Assembly (NCBI GenBank): GCA_003482405.1
Contig: DMZB01000104.1
Span: forward strand, 1-17,025
Direction of reading: 5' to 3'
DNA: 17,025 nucleotides
From: Lactobacillus sp.
GTDB taxonomy: Bacteria; Bacillota; Bacilli; Lactobacillales; Lactobacillaceae
Position 1 is the first letter of the stretch, and each line of letters starts with the position of its first letter. Both the position numbers and the translations under genes were made by a program. Shown piece after piece: positions 6,608 through 13,590 of the stretch. The notes under the pieces are model-generated. The model was not told where the DNA came from. It was given only the letters and a program-made list of their open reading frames with translations, and made no database searches.

Positions 6608-8593
6608 ATGAGTTTTACACAACAAGATACTGACGCGGTTAATGCAATTCGGTTTTTGAGCGTCGATATGATTCAAAAGGCCAATAGTGGTCACCCTGGC
6701 CTGCCCATTGATGCAGCGCCAATGGCATATGTATTATGGGAACGCTTCATGAATTTTGATCCGCAAACGCCAAAATGGCCAAACCGGGACCGTTTTGTTC
6801 TGAGTGCGGGCCACGGATCAGCGCTCCTATACAGCTTATTGCATTTAAATAACTTTGGTCTGAGTATTGACGACTTAAAGCAGTTTCGGCAGTTAGATTC
6901 CAAAACCCCTGGGCACCCTGAAGTGACTGAAACAGCAGGCATTGATGCAACGACGGGGCCTTTAGGCCAAGGATTGGGCATGGCCGTTGGGATGGCCATG
7001 GCAGAAAAACATTTAGCCGCCTGTGTCAATCGACCTGGTTATAACGTGTTTGATCACTACACGTATGCACTGGTTGGCGATGGTGACTTGATGGAAGGCA
7101 TCAGCCATGAAGCAATTAACCTAGCTGGTGACAAAAAACTGAACAAATTGATCGTACTTTATGATTCCAACGATGTGTCACTCGACGGCCCGTTATCCTT
7201 GAGTGCCAATGATAATGTGCGTCGCCGTCTGGGTGCGGCTCAGTGGGATTATGAGCAGGTGCTGGACGGTAATAATCTTGAAGAAATTGCGGCCGCTATC
7301 AAACAAGCCAAACAAAATGACCGGCCAACGATGATTGAAGTTAAAACGGTGATTGGTTATGGCACGCCGGATGCCGGCACGAATAAAGTTCATGGTGCAG
7401 CTCTGGGTGAGGAAAACGTTGCAAAAATGCGTCAGTTTTACGATTGGTCTGCAGCACCATTTGAAATTAGTGACGATATTTACGCAACCTACAAAGCTGC
7501 TGTCAGTGAAAAACGGAATGCTTGCGAGGCTTGGCAGAGCATGTACGCAGAATTTCAAGCTAAGTATCCCGATGTGGCAAAACGTTATTTGCAGTCGGAA
7601 TTAGATTTATCACACGTAGAGCTGGATTTGAAAAAATATGCGAAACCAACTGCAACGCGTGTCGTCAATGCGGACTTATTGCAGCAGATTGCCAGTCAAA
7701 ACGTCAACTTTTGGGGCGGAGCGGCGGACTTGTCCTCGTCAAATAAAACCGTGCTGAAGAACGATGATGCCTTTACACCACTCAATCCAAACGGGCGTAA
7801 TATTTACTTTGGTGTGCGTGAGTTTGGGATGGCGGCCGCTGTGAATGGAATTACGTTACATGGTGGTACACGGGCGTTTGGTAGTACGTTCTTTGTATTC
7901 AGTGATTACTTGAAGGCAGCCGTTCGTTTGGCAGCCATTCAACAGATTCCGTCAACCTTTATCTTTACCCATGATTCGTTAGCGGTCGGGGAGGATGGTC
8001 CGACACATGAGCCCGTGGAACAATTAGCGGCTTTGCGAAGCATTCCAAATGTTAATGTCTTTCGGCCGGCAGACGCTACTGAAACGTTGGGCGTTTGGCA
8101 GACTATTGCAAAGACAAAGGATCGTCCCAGCATCTTAGTGTTGACGCGTCAAGGGGTACCGTTGTTGGAAGGCGCCTCGGCTGCTGAAGTTAGCAAGGGA
8201 GCCTACGTAATTTCACCTTCTAAGAGTCAAACACCTGATGGTATTCTGATTGCCACTGGTTCAGAGGTTTCGTTAGCAATTGCGGCACAAACGGCATTAC
8301 GTACACGCTCATATGATGTTCAGGTCGTCTCTATGCCAAGCATGGAACGTTTCCGTGAACAATCAGAAGAGTATCAAGAACACGTTTTGCCAAGGGATGT
8401 TCAACTCAGAATTTCAGTCGAAATGGGTAGCACGTTTGGCTGGGGCGAGTTCACCGGCACACGTGGGTGCACAATTGGCGTTAATCAGTTTGGTATGAGT
8501 GGCAAAGGTCCTGAGGTTGTTGAAAAGTATGGCTTTACGACTGAGGCGATCATCCAAACGTTTGAACGTTTGTGGAAAGAAAACGACAAATAA
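6608..8593 (+). CDS. tkt: Transketolase
   Basis: Thiamine-diphosphate enzyme that moves two-carbon units between sugar phosphates (xylulose-5-P, ribose-5-P, erythrose-4-P) in the pentose phosphate pathway. The 661 residues match full-length family members. Visible: SGHPG with His29, SAGHGSALLYSLLHL, the diphosphate-binding GDGDLMEG followed by an Asn, and the pyrimidine-domain VREFGMAAAVNGITLHGG containing the cofactor-activating Glu. ATG 6608 is chosen because it gives the standard N-terminus; AAAGGA lies 12 bases before it, a little far. A TTG at 6587 would overlap the ribosome site. It follows ulaA after a hairpin, so it is probably a dedicated copy for the sugar brought in by this PTS rather than the only housekeeping copy. 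Confidence 0.95.
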   Translation: MSFTQQDTDAVNAIRFLSVDMIQKANSGHPGLPIDAAPMAYVLWERFMNFDPQTPKWPNRDRFVLSAGHGSALLYSLLHLNNFGLSIDDLKQFRQLDSKTPGHPEVTETAGIDATTGPLGQGLGMAVGMAMAEKHLAACVNRPGYNVFDHYTYALVGDGDLMEGISHEAINLAGDKKLNKLIVLYDSNDVSLDGPLSLSANDNVRRRLGAAQWDYEQVLDGNNLEEIAAAIKQAKQNDRPTMIEVKTVIGYGTPDAGTNKVHGAALGEENVAKMRQFYDWSAAPFEISDDIYATYKAAVSEKRNACEAWQSMYAEFQAKYPDVAKRYLQSELDLSHVELDLKKYAKPTATRVVNADLLQQIASQNVNFWGGAADLSSSNKTVLKNDDAFTPLNPNGRNIYFGVREFGMAAAVNGITLHGGTRAFGSTFFVFSDYLKAAVRLAAIQQIPSTFIFTHDSLAVGEDGPTHEPVEQLAALRSIPNVNVFRPADATETLGVWQTIAKTKDRPSILVLTRQGVPLLEGASAAEVSKGAYVISPSKSQTPDGILIATGSEVSLAIAAQTALRTRSYDVQVVSMPSMERFREQSEEYQEHVLPRDVQLRISVEMGSTFGWGEFTGTRGCTIGVNQFGMSGKGPEVVEKYGFTTEAIIQTFERLWKENDK

Positions 8594-8685
8594 ATTCACA
8601 ATGTAAATGCTCGACAAAGTGTGCAAAATACGCGATGATGACAGTGAACAGAGAGCTAAACTTGTTGTCATTCATGGAGGCACAT

Positions 8686-8928
8686 ATGAAAAATCACGGT
8701 AAGCTCAACGCAACTTTGCTGACGCCGGCGTATTGGGAAAAGTATCATTTGTCAGATGGCGTGACCTTTGCCAATCAATTCCAGGCAATTGATACTCAAG
8801 ATCTGCCTGAAAATGATCGTAAGCAAGCCTTAGACGATTTGCTGAAGGCGATGGCGCAAAAAGGTTATAACAATCCGGCCAATTCACTGTATGTATTATA
8901 TTCTGCGATTTTAGTTCAACGAAATTAA
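8686..8928 (+). CDS. Hypothetical protein, 80 residues
   Basis: I do not recognise this protein. It is small, soluble-looking and highly polar, with no signal peptide, membrane segment or cysteine. The middle part (PENDRKQALDDLLKAMAQKG) looks helical. The ATG at 8686 has GGAGG at 8676-8680, which argues that it is translated; upstream in-frame codons overlap the transketolase end and have no such site. It sits 92 bases after tkt on the same strand, before the shared terminator, so it is probably the last gene of the PTS-tkt unit. Confidence 0.65.
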   Translation: MKNHGKLNATLLTPAYWEKYHLSDGVTFANQFQAIDTQDLPENDRKQALDDLLKAMAQKGYNNPANSLYVLYSAILVQRN

Positions 8929-8931
8929 ACG

Positions 8932-8968
8932 ATTGATCAGTGATATCAGCAAATCAGCGCTGATCAAT
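8932..8968. repeat. Nested palindromes after the 80-residue gene
   Basis: ATTGATCAG (8932-8940) and CTGATCAAT (8960-8968) are a perfect 9-bp inverted repeat. Inside are two more self-complementary blocks, TGATATCA (8941-8948) and TCAGCGCTGA (8954-8963). There is no U-run directly after, so this is not itself a classic terminator. It may stabilise the transcript end or bind a protein. Confidence 0.5.
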
Positions 8969-8974
8969 ATCGAA

Positions 8975-9019
8975 AAAACGCCACGCAATAACGGATGATC
9001 CGCTGTTGCATGGCGTTTT
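8975..9019. terminator. Bidirectional terminator between the PTS-tkt unit and the ABC importer
   Basis: A 22-base-arm inverted repeat with AAAACGCC on the left and GGCGTTTT on the right, closed by CGGAT/ATCCG around the centre, with a few mismatches or wobbles. A-tract and T-tract flank the stem, so it can end transcription from both convergent sides. Confidence 0.85.
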
Positions 9020-9039
9020 AGTATAATGGTACCTGAATT

Positions 9040-9735
9040 TTAGTCTGCTTCTGGCAAACTCAACCGCTTCTCCAGCCAGCCTTGTCCCACAGTGAGTAGT
9101 GAACAGCAGGCCCAGTAAATGAGCGCGACTAGCAAGTAGACAGTCATATAGTCGAATTCTTTACCACCCTGAATTTTCGCTCGCATAAACATTTCTGAAA
9201 CGGTGACCATCGCAGCCAGGGAAGTTCCTTTGAACATGTCTAACAGAATATTGCCCAGTGCGGGGATGGCAATGCGGAAGGCCTGTGGCAAAATGACGTA
9301 ATGCACTGCCTTCGCATAGGACATACCCAGTGAATAACTGGCTGCCCATTGGCCATCGTCGACACCCATAAACGCTGATCGGAAAACTTCGGAAACGAAG
9401 GCAGCGGCGTTCAAAATAAATGCAATGGCCGCGGCCAAAAATGCCCCTAGTTGTATACCTGTATAAGGCAAACCGAAGTACAAAATGAAAAGTAAAACTA
9501 ATGACGGCACACCACGCATAAAGGAGATGTATGTGCGCGTCAACCAGTGCAACCAGCGGCGTTTGCTCAATTGCCCTAACGTCAGCAATAAACCAAGAAT
9601 TAGGGCACCGATGAAACTAACCGCAGTCAATTCCACGGTTAGTGGTAACCCGCCTAAAATAAAGGGTAGGGCTCGCCAGGCAAAGTGTGCATTAAAGAAG
9701 TTTGGTATTGTTAACCAGTTTAGAAGTGTATTCAT
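9040..9735 (-). CDS. Amino-acid ABC transporter permease (HisM/TcyB-like)
   Basis: Membrane subunit of a polar amino-acid importer, 231 residues with about five membrane segments. An N-terminal GLPLTVELT segment typical of the His/Glu/Gln permease group is present. The ATPase-contacting EAA loop is visible as EVFRSAFMGVDDGQWAASYSLGMS. The ATG at 9735 lies 8 bases after the stop codon of the binding-protein gene with AAGG before it, so the two are co-transcribed and probably translationally linked. No ATP-binding subunit gene follows: the next element is the terminator. It must use an ATPase encoded elsewhere. Cystine is a reasonable guess for the substrate given its partner; other amino acids are possible. 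Confidence 0.9.
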   Translation of the reverse strand: MNTLLNWLTIPNFFNAHFAWRALPFILGGLPLTVELTAVSFIGALILGLLLTLGQLSKRRWLHWLTRTYISFMRGVPSLVLLFILYFGLPYTGIQLGAFLAAAIAFILNAAAFVSEVFRSAFMGVDDGQWAASYSLGMSYAKAVHYVILPQAFRIAIPALGNILLDMFKGTSLAAMVTVSEMFMRAKIQGGKEFDYMTVYLLVALIYWACCSLLTVGQGWLEKRLSLPEAD

Positions 9736-9743
9736 TGGCTGCC

Positions 9744-10610
9744 TTATTTAATCTTGAAGTAAGTCGTCTTAACGTTTGGTTTCTTTGAAACATCTTGACC
9801 ACCATAAAATTCTTTAGACAGTTTTGTGATGGTGCCATTGGCCTTTAACTTCTTGATTTCTTTGTCGACTTCAGCAGTCAACTTTGTGTTGCTCTTTTTC
9901 ATGATAATACCGGTTCCGTTTTTATCATTTTGAGTCGTGAAGTAAAGGTTCTTTGGAATTGTTAGTGGTAGGTTAGGCAATGCTTTGAGTGCCATGGATT
10001 GCAGATAATAATCATTTAAGATAACGTCAGTGCGACCGTTAGCGACGTCACGCAGGTAAATGTCGTTGGAAACATTGTCGTAGTTAACTTGTTTAGCACC
10101 TAACTGACTGGCAAGTTTCTGATAGCTAGTCCCAGCTTCACCGGCTGCCTTTTTACCTTTAAGGTCAGCGAAACTGTGAATACCGGAGTGATCTGACTTA
10201 CGAACAACCATGCTGTCAAAGCTAAATTTGTAAGGTGTGGATAAAGCAAATTGCTTTTCACGTTGTTTGCTAATACTAAAATCATTAGCTGCCATCTGTG
10301 CGGTTCCGTTATTAACCGCAGTCAACATGCCATCAACATCCATTTCCTTGAAAGTGACTTTCTTATGCAGACCCTTTGCGACTGCTTTAACGACGGCGAC
10401 ATCGTAACCCGTTAAAGCGCTCTTCTTACTGGCATGAAATGATGTTGGGTACAACGTTCCCGAGGTTGCCACGACCCAAGTCTTTTGATCAGCCACTTTT
10501 TGGTTGGTTGACTTTGCGGATTTACCACAGCCCGCTAAAACCAAGACTAATGCCGAGGCGGTGACAAGACCAACGAGTCCTAAACGAACTGCTTTCTTAA
10601 TGTGTAACAC
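9744..10610 (-). CDS. Amino-acid ABC transporter substrate-binding lipoprotein
   Basis: Extracellular binding protein (SBP_bac_3 family) that delivers an amino acid to the adjacent permease. The 288-residue product starts LHIKKAVRLGL, then a hydrophobic stretch and the lipobox LAGC, with Cys28 lipidated. Family features include TGYDVAVVKAVAKGL, the NGTAQMAANDFSISKQREKQFALSTPY block and GRTDVILND. The start is taken as GTG at 10610, because GGGAG lies 9 bases before it. Upstream in-frame ATG codons (10682, 10649) have no ribosome site and would put extra charged residues before the signal peptide. The sequence resembles the lactobacillar cystine-binding group (BspA/CnBP), but I cannot confirm the ligand from sequence alone. 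Confidence 0.88.
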   Translation of the reverse strand: MLHIKKAVRLGLVGLVTASALVLVLAGCGKSAKSTNQKVADQKTWVVATSGTLYPTSFHASKKSALTGYDVAVVKAVAKGLHKKVTFKEMDVDGMLTAVNNGTAQMAANDFSISKQREKQFALSTPYKFSFDSMVVRKSDHSGIHSFADLKGKKAAGEAGTSYQKLASQLGAKQVNYDNVSNDIYLRDVANGRTDVILNDYYLQSMALKALPNLPLTIPKNLYFTTQNDKNGTGIIMKKSNTKLTAEVDKEIKKLKANGTITKLSKEFYGGQDVSKKPNVKTTYFKIK

Positions 10611-10667
10611 AATTAAACGCTCCCTTTTTGGTAAGATTAGTTCAAGCATAATTGATTGTGTGAAAAA

Positions 10668-10681
10668 TGTAAACGTGTTCA
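10668..10681. promoter_or_regulatory. Near-consensus cre upstream of the ABC importer
   Basis: TGTAAACGTGTTCA matches the cre consensus at 13 of 14 positions (G in place of the conserved T at position 10). It lies 58 bases upstream of the binding-protein start, so CcpA could influence importer expression. I could not place the importer promoter with confidence. Confidence 0.4.
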
Positions 10682-10735
10682 TACAATAAAATATCCTTGA
10701 GGCTATGCACTATTATTGAAAATATGGACAATAAC

Positions 10736-10752
10736 TTCACAAACTTTGTGAA
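10736..10752. promoter_or_regulatory. Perfect 17-bp palindrome, candidate operator
   Basis: TTCACAAACTTTGTGAA has two 8-base arms around a central C with no mismatch. It lies in the divergent region between the ABC importer and the HxlR-type gene, ending 12 bases before the HxlR -35 box. It is a probable binding site for a dimeric regulator: HxlR itself, or a regulator of the importer. Confidence 0.5.
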
Positions 10753-10764
10753 ATACCAGATTCG

Positions 10765-10793
10765 TTGGGTCTACAATCGGAATATGTTATAGT
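10765..10793 (+). promoter_or_regulatory. Promoter of the HxlR-type gene
   Basis: TTGGGT (10765-10770) and TATAGT (10788-10793) are 17 bases apart, a good housekeeping-type promoter about 50 bases before the start codon. Confidence 0.6.
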
Positions 10794-10841
10794 TTGTTTG
10801 CACGATCAAGTACTAAGCGGACGCTCAGGAGGAATTGAGAG

Positions 10842-11228
10842 ATGACGAAAGTTTATAATGTTGGTGTGGAAGCAACACTTGATGTAATCGGTGGAAAATG
10901 GAAGCCGGTTATTTTATGTGATCTACATGAGGGTTGTATGCGTACCAGCGAGCTTCGTCGGGCAATTCCAGCAGTGACTCAAAAGGTGCTGACTGAACAG
11001 TTACGCGAACTTGAACACGACGGTATTGTAACGCGCACGGTGTATAACGAAGTGCCACCGCGGGTCGTTTATGGGCTGACCGCTCATGGTCAGGATCTGA
11101 GCGCATTGCTTGAACAAATTTGTCAGTGGGGTGAAGACGACGTGCGCCGGCGTGCTGCAAACGGCGAAAGTGTGCTCATTCGTCATTTCGGTGATGACGC
11201 ACCACGTCGTGAAGAATTATTGGGATAA
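10842..11228 (+). CDS. HxlR-family winged-helix regulator
   Basis: Small DNA-binding regulator of 128 residues. The family signature VEATLDVIGGKWKPVIL is at residues 9-25, followed by the recognition-helix region (TSELRRAIPAVTQKVLTEQLRELEHDGIV) and the wing RTVYNEVPPRVVYGLT. AGGAGG precedes ATG 10842. Many family members sense electrophiles through a Cys shortly before VEATL; here that place holds YNVG instead, while Cys26, Cys32 and one near residue 93 are present. It is divergent from the importer and upstream of the aldo/keto reductase, so either may be its target. Aldehyde or disulfide stress control is an inference from the family. Confidence 0.9.
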   Translation: MTKVYNVGVEATLDVIGGKWKPVILCDLHEGCMRTSELRRAIPAVTQKVLTEQLRELEHDGIVTRTVYNEVPPRVVYGLTAHGQDLSALLEQICQWGEDDVRRRAANGESVLIRHFGDDAPRREELLG

Positions 11229-11236
11229 CGTTAAAA

Positions 11237-11271
11237 GGCACTTGTGAGTACCCTAGGTACCTGCAAGTGCC
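11237..11271 (+). terminator. Terminator after the HxlR-type gene
   Basis: GGCACTTG (11237-11244) pairs perfectly with CAAGTGCC (11264-11271). Inside, GTACC pairs with GGTAC across a three-base loop. The T-rich stretch that follows is broken (GTCTTGTTC), so termination may be incomplete and the reductase may be partly read through. Confidence 0.6.
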
Positions 11272-11347
11272 GTCTTGTTCTCTGGCAACGATATTTGTAG
11301 ACTGGATTGTGATGTTTGAAACAACAAAAACGAAGGAGCGTACAAAA

Positions 11348-12190
11348 ATGGATCAATTAACATTAAATAATGGCAAACAGATTCCACAACTAGGGCTGGG
11401 TGTGTTCTTAGTTCAAGATTCAGCTGACCTTAAGCAATCTGTCGATGATGCGTTAAAGGATGGTTACCGTCATTTTGACACGGCTACTATTTATCATAAT
11501 GAGGCCTGGGTAGGCGAGGCATTAGCGCAAAGCGATGTAAAGCGGGAAGATCTGTTCATTACCTCAAAGGTTTGGAACAATAACACCACGTATGATGAAA
11601 CGATGGCTGCGTTCAAGGAATCTTTGAAAAAGTTGCAAACAGATTACCTGGATCTTTACCTCATCCACTGGCCAAGTGAAGGGTATACAGAAAAGTGGCG
11701 GGCACTGGAAGATTTGTACAACGATGGTCAAATCAAGTCGATTGGTGTCTCAAACTTTGAACAGCCACAAATGGACAAGTTACTGACGACGGCGAAAATC
11801 AAGCCTGCCGTTGACCAGATCGAAACACATCCATACTTCCAGCAAAAGGTACTGCACGAATATTTGACGGGCCTGAACATTGCTCATGAAGCATGGGGTC
11901 CACTAGGTCAAGGAAAGAGTGGTGCTCTAGAAGATGCAACATTGAAACAGATTGCTGATGCCCACCAGAAGAGCATTGCCCAGGTTATCTTACGTTGGCA
12001 CTTGCAACGCAAGATTATTGTGATTCCAAAGTCGATTCATGCTGAACGAATTGCACAAAATATCGACGTCTTTGACTTCACTTTGAGTGATGCCGAAATG
12101 ACAGCTATTGCAGGTATTGATAAAAACCGTCGTGGGTCAGCGGATCCTAATGACGAAGGCTGGTTAAAAGAATCACTTTCAATGAACTAG
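11348..12190 (+). CDS. Aldo/keto reductase
   Basis: NADPH-dependent carbonyl reductase in the AKR5-like (2,5-diketo-gluconate reductase) group, cytoplasmic. The 280-residue product shows the full catalytic tetrad: Asp44 (RHFDTATIYHNE), Tyr49, Lys74 (ITSKVWN) and His107 (YLIHWP). The cofactor-phosphate motif IPKSIHAERIAQN is near the C-terminus, and the length is normal. ATG 11348 is used because GGAG lies 9-10 bases upstream; the longer frame to 11267 would run through the HxlR terminator. It lies 119 bases after the HxlR-type gene. The natural substrate cannot be told from sequence; methylglyoxal or sugar-derived aldehydes are common in this group. Confidence 0.93.
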   Translation: MDQLTLNNGKQIPQLGLGVFLVQDSADLKQSVDDALKDGYRHFDTATIYHNEAWVGEALAQSDVKREDLFITSKVWNNNTTYDETMAAFKESLKKLQTDYLDLYLIHWPSEGYTEKWRALEDLYNDGQIKSIGVSNFEQPQMDKLLTTAKIKPAVDQIETHPYFQQKVLHEYLTGLNIAHEAWGPLGQGKSGALEDATLKQIADAHQKSIAQVILRWHLQRKIIVIPKSIHAERIAQNIDVFDFTLSDAEMTAIAGIDKNRRGSADPNDEGWLKESLSMN

Positions 12191-12235
12191 AGACGAGAGC
12201 GTGAACAGCCTCGGGTAAGTCCGAGCAACAACTAG

Positions 12236-12281
12236 AAAAGCCCTTCGTATAGGTGAGTTTCGCCTATATGGAGGGCTTTTT
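12236..12281 (+). terminator. Terminator after the aldo/keto reductase gene
   Basis: An 18-bp stem (AAAAGCCCT on the left, AGGGCTTTT on the right, with two wobble pairs) with a 9-base loop and five Ts. A small separate hairpin, CTCGG/CCGAG at 12210-12225, precedes it. Only the reductase reads toward it on the plus strand. Confidence 0.9.
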
Positions 12282-12321
12282 AGATTGTGCACAGTGACTC
12301 AGAGGTTGTGAACACGTTTAT

Positions 12322-12368
12322 GGCAATTTCTTATCCGCATGATTCTTTGCGGTTGAAAAGAAATTGCC
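12322..12368. repeat. Unexplained 47-base hairpin in the gap before the lacI-type gene
   Basis: GGCAATTTCTT (12322-12332) and AAGAAATTGCC (12358-12368) are perfect 11-bp arms, and CCGCA/TGCGG pair inside. There is no T-run after it in either direction, so it is not a standard terminator. The rest of 12282-12469 shows no gene; it has a pyrimidine-rich stretch around 12412-12426. Confidence 0.6.
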
Positions 12369-12469
12369 CACTGCCACTTAGCAAAATTACAGCAAACCAG
12401 TGATGTTCCAAACTCTCTCTTTTTTGTATCCAATGATTGTTGTTTACCTATTCGTTTCGATGATTTGCT

Positions 12470-13465
12470 TTAAAGCGTGCGTGTACTATCACGTTCGACA
12501 ATTTTTATTGGCAGAAATTGTGAGTTAACGGACTGCTTATCCGCTGTCAACAATGCCTCACAGCCATCGCGGCCAATCTGGAAAAAGTCCTGTGTCACAC
12601 TGGTAATCGTAGGTCGGAAGATACGTGTCAGTTTGGTGCCATCAATGCTCATGACGGAAAGCTGTTTTGGGACATCCAACTTAAAGTCACGCGCCTGATC
12701 AATGACGCCAATGGCTGTTAAATCACTGTTAGCGATAATAGCCGTCACGTCCGGATGAGGGCCGAAGTGCTTCATCGCCGTTTCGCCATCTTCAAACGTA
12801 AAGTAGCCAGGGATGAGCCAATTGTCGTTCACAGGCAGTTGAGCCTCAGCCATTGCTTGCCGGTAACCGTCGATTCGTTGCGAACCAACGAAAGATTGTT
12901 CATCCATACCGACAAGACCAATTTGCCGGTGTCCATGTTCAATCAAAAACTTGGTAGCTTCATAGCCAATGGCGTGATCATCTGAAGCAATGAATGGGCC
13001 CAAATTTTCTTTAGCAGCCGTTGATAGAAAGACGTGCGGAATGCCACTGGCCTTTAAATTTGCTAACGACTCCGGTCCAAGCTCTAAGGCCACAATGAGG
13101 ACCGCCATGGCATCACGCTCGATGACAGTTTGAATTGCTTTATTTTGTAATGTAGGGTTGTTTTCACCTGCGTATAAAATGATTACGCTATTGCCATGTT
13201 TGGCAGCGACTTCGTGAATGCCAGCGATGATGTCGTCAGCAAAGTTCGATTTAGTCGCTGAAATCACGACTGCCAACATATCACTCGTATGACTGGCTAA
13301 ATCCGCTGCATAAGCATTGCGCTGATAGCCGAGTTTGGTTGCCACCTGCCGAACATGATCAGCGGTTTTTGAGGCAAAAAAATTATCTTTATTTGCTAAC
13401 ACGCGGGATACAGTCGAAACAGAAACGTTTGCTGCCTGCGCGACATCCTTAATGGTTACTCGCAT
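12470..13465 (-). CDS. LacI-family transcriptional repressor of the alpha-glucoside genes
   Basis: A 331-residue sugar-responsive repressor. The N-terminal helix-turn-helix is classic (VTIKDVAQAANVSVSTVSRVLANK, then the hinge region), followed by a periplasmic-binding-protein-like sugar domain with the typical LIEHGHRQIGLVG and RIDGYRQAM segments. The start is ATG 13465, with GGAG 5 bases before it; a GTG two codons earlier is too close to that site. It is divergent from the sugar symporter and glucosidase genes, and twin operators lie between them, so it probably represses both directions until an alpha-glucoside binds. Confidence 0.93.
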   Translation of the reverse strand: MRVTIKDVAQAANVSVSTVSRVLANKDNFFASKTADHVRQVATKLGYQRNAYAADLASHTSDMLAVVISATKSNFADDIIAGIHEVAAKHGNSVIILYAGENNPTLQNKAIQTVIERDAMAVLIVALELGPESLANLKASGIPHVFLSTAAKENLGPFIASDDHAIGYEATKFLIEHGHRQIGLVGMDEQSFVGSQRIDGYRQAMAEAQLPVNDNWLIPGYFTFEDGETAMKHFGPHPDVTAIIANSDLTAIGVIDQARDFKLDVPKQLSVMSIDGTKLTRIFRPTITSVTQDFFQIGRDGCEALLTADKQSVNSQFLPIKIVERDSTRTL

Positions 13466-13482
13466 AAGCACTCCAATTAGAT

Positions 13483-13511
13483 TTTATATCACTAAGTTTA
13501 CCATGAGTAAA
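13483..13511 (-). promoter_or_regulatory. Candidate promoter of the lacI-type gene
   Basis: On the minus strand, TTTACT (13506-13511) and TATAAA (13483-13488) are 17 bases apart, placed just upstream of the ribosome site. One LacI operator lies about 14 bases upstream of the -35 box. Confidence 0.5.
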
Positions 13512-13524
13512 ACCGCAAGTATAC

Positions 13525-13540
13525 GCAAACGTTTGTGTTA
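13525..13540. promoter_or_regulatory. LacI-type operator, copy 1
   Basis: GCAAACGTTTGTGTTA contains the palindrome CAAACGTTTG with the central CG typical of LacI-family operators. It is an exact 16-bp repeat of copy 2, with centres 32 bp apart (about three helix turns), so both face the same side of the DNA. Confidence 0.75.
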
Positions 13541-13554
13541 CTGTTTTAACAGTG

Positions 13555-13583
13555 TTGCAAACGTTTGTGTTAAGTGATATTGT
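13555..13583 (+). promoter_or_regulatory. Candidate promoter of the symporter-glucosidase operon
   Basis: TTGCAA (13555-13560) and TATTGT (13578-13583) are 17 bases apart. Operator copy 2 covers the -35 box and much of the spacer, so repressor binding there would block RNA polymerase. Confidence 0.5.
13557..13572. promoter_or_regulatory. LacI-type operator, copy 2
   Basis: Second exact copy of GCAAACGTTTGTGTTA, overlapping the symporter promoter. Between the two copies lies another perfect inverted repeat, ACTGTT-TT-AACAGT (13540-13553). Confidence 0.78.
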
Positions 13584-13590
13584 CTTTTAT

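Noticed and set aside
10611..10682. 24-codon extension of the substrate-binding lipoprotein
   Set aside because: It lacks a ribosome site, contains the near-cre site, and would place charged residues before the signal peptide; GTG 10610 has GGGAG.
11267..11347. Upstream start for the aldo/keto reductase
   Set aside because: It begins inside the HxlR terminator, and the normal AKR N-terminus begins at the ATG 11348 with its own GGAG.
12308..12321. Possible cre (TGAACACGTTTATG)
   Set aside because: Three mismatches to the consensus and no promoter near it.
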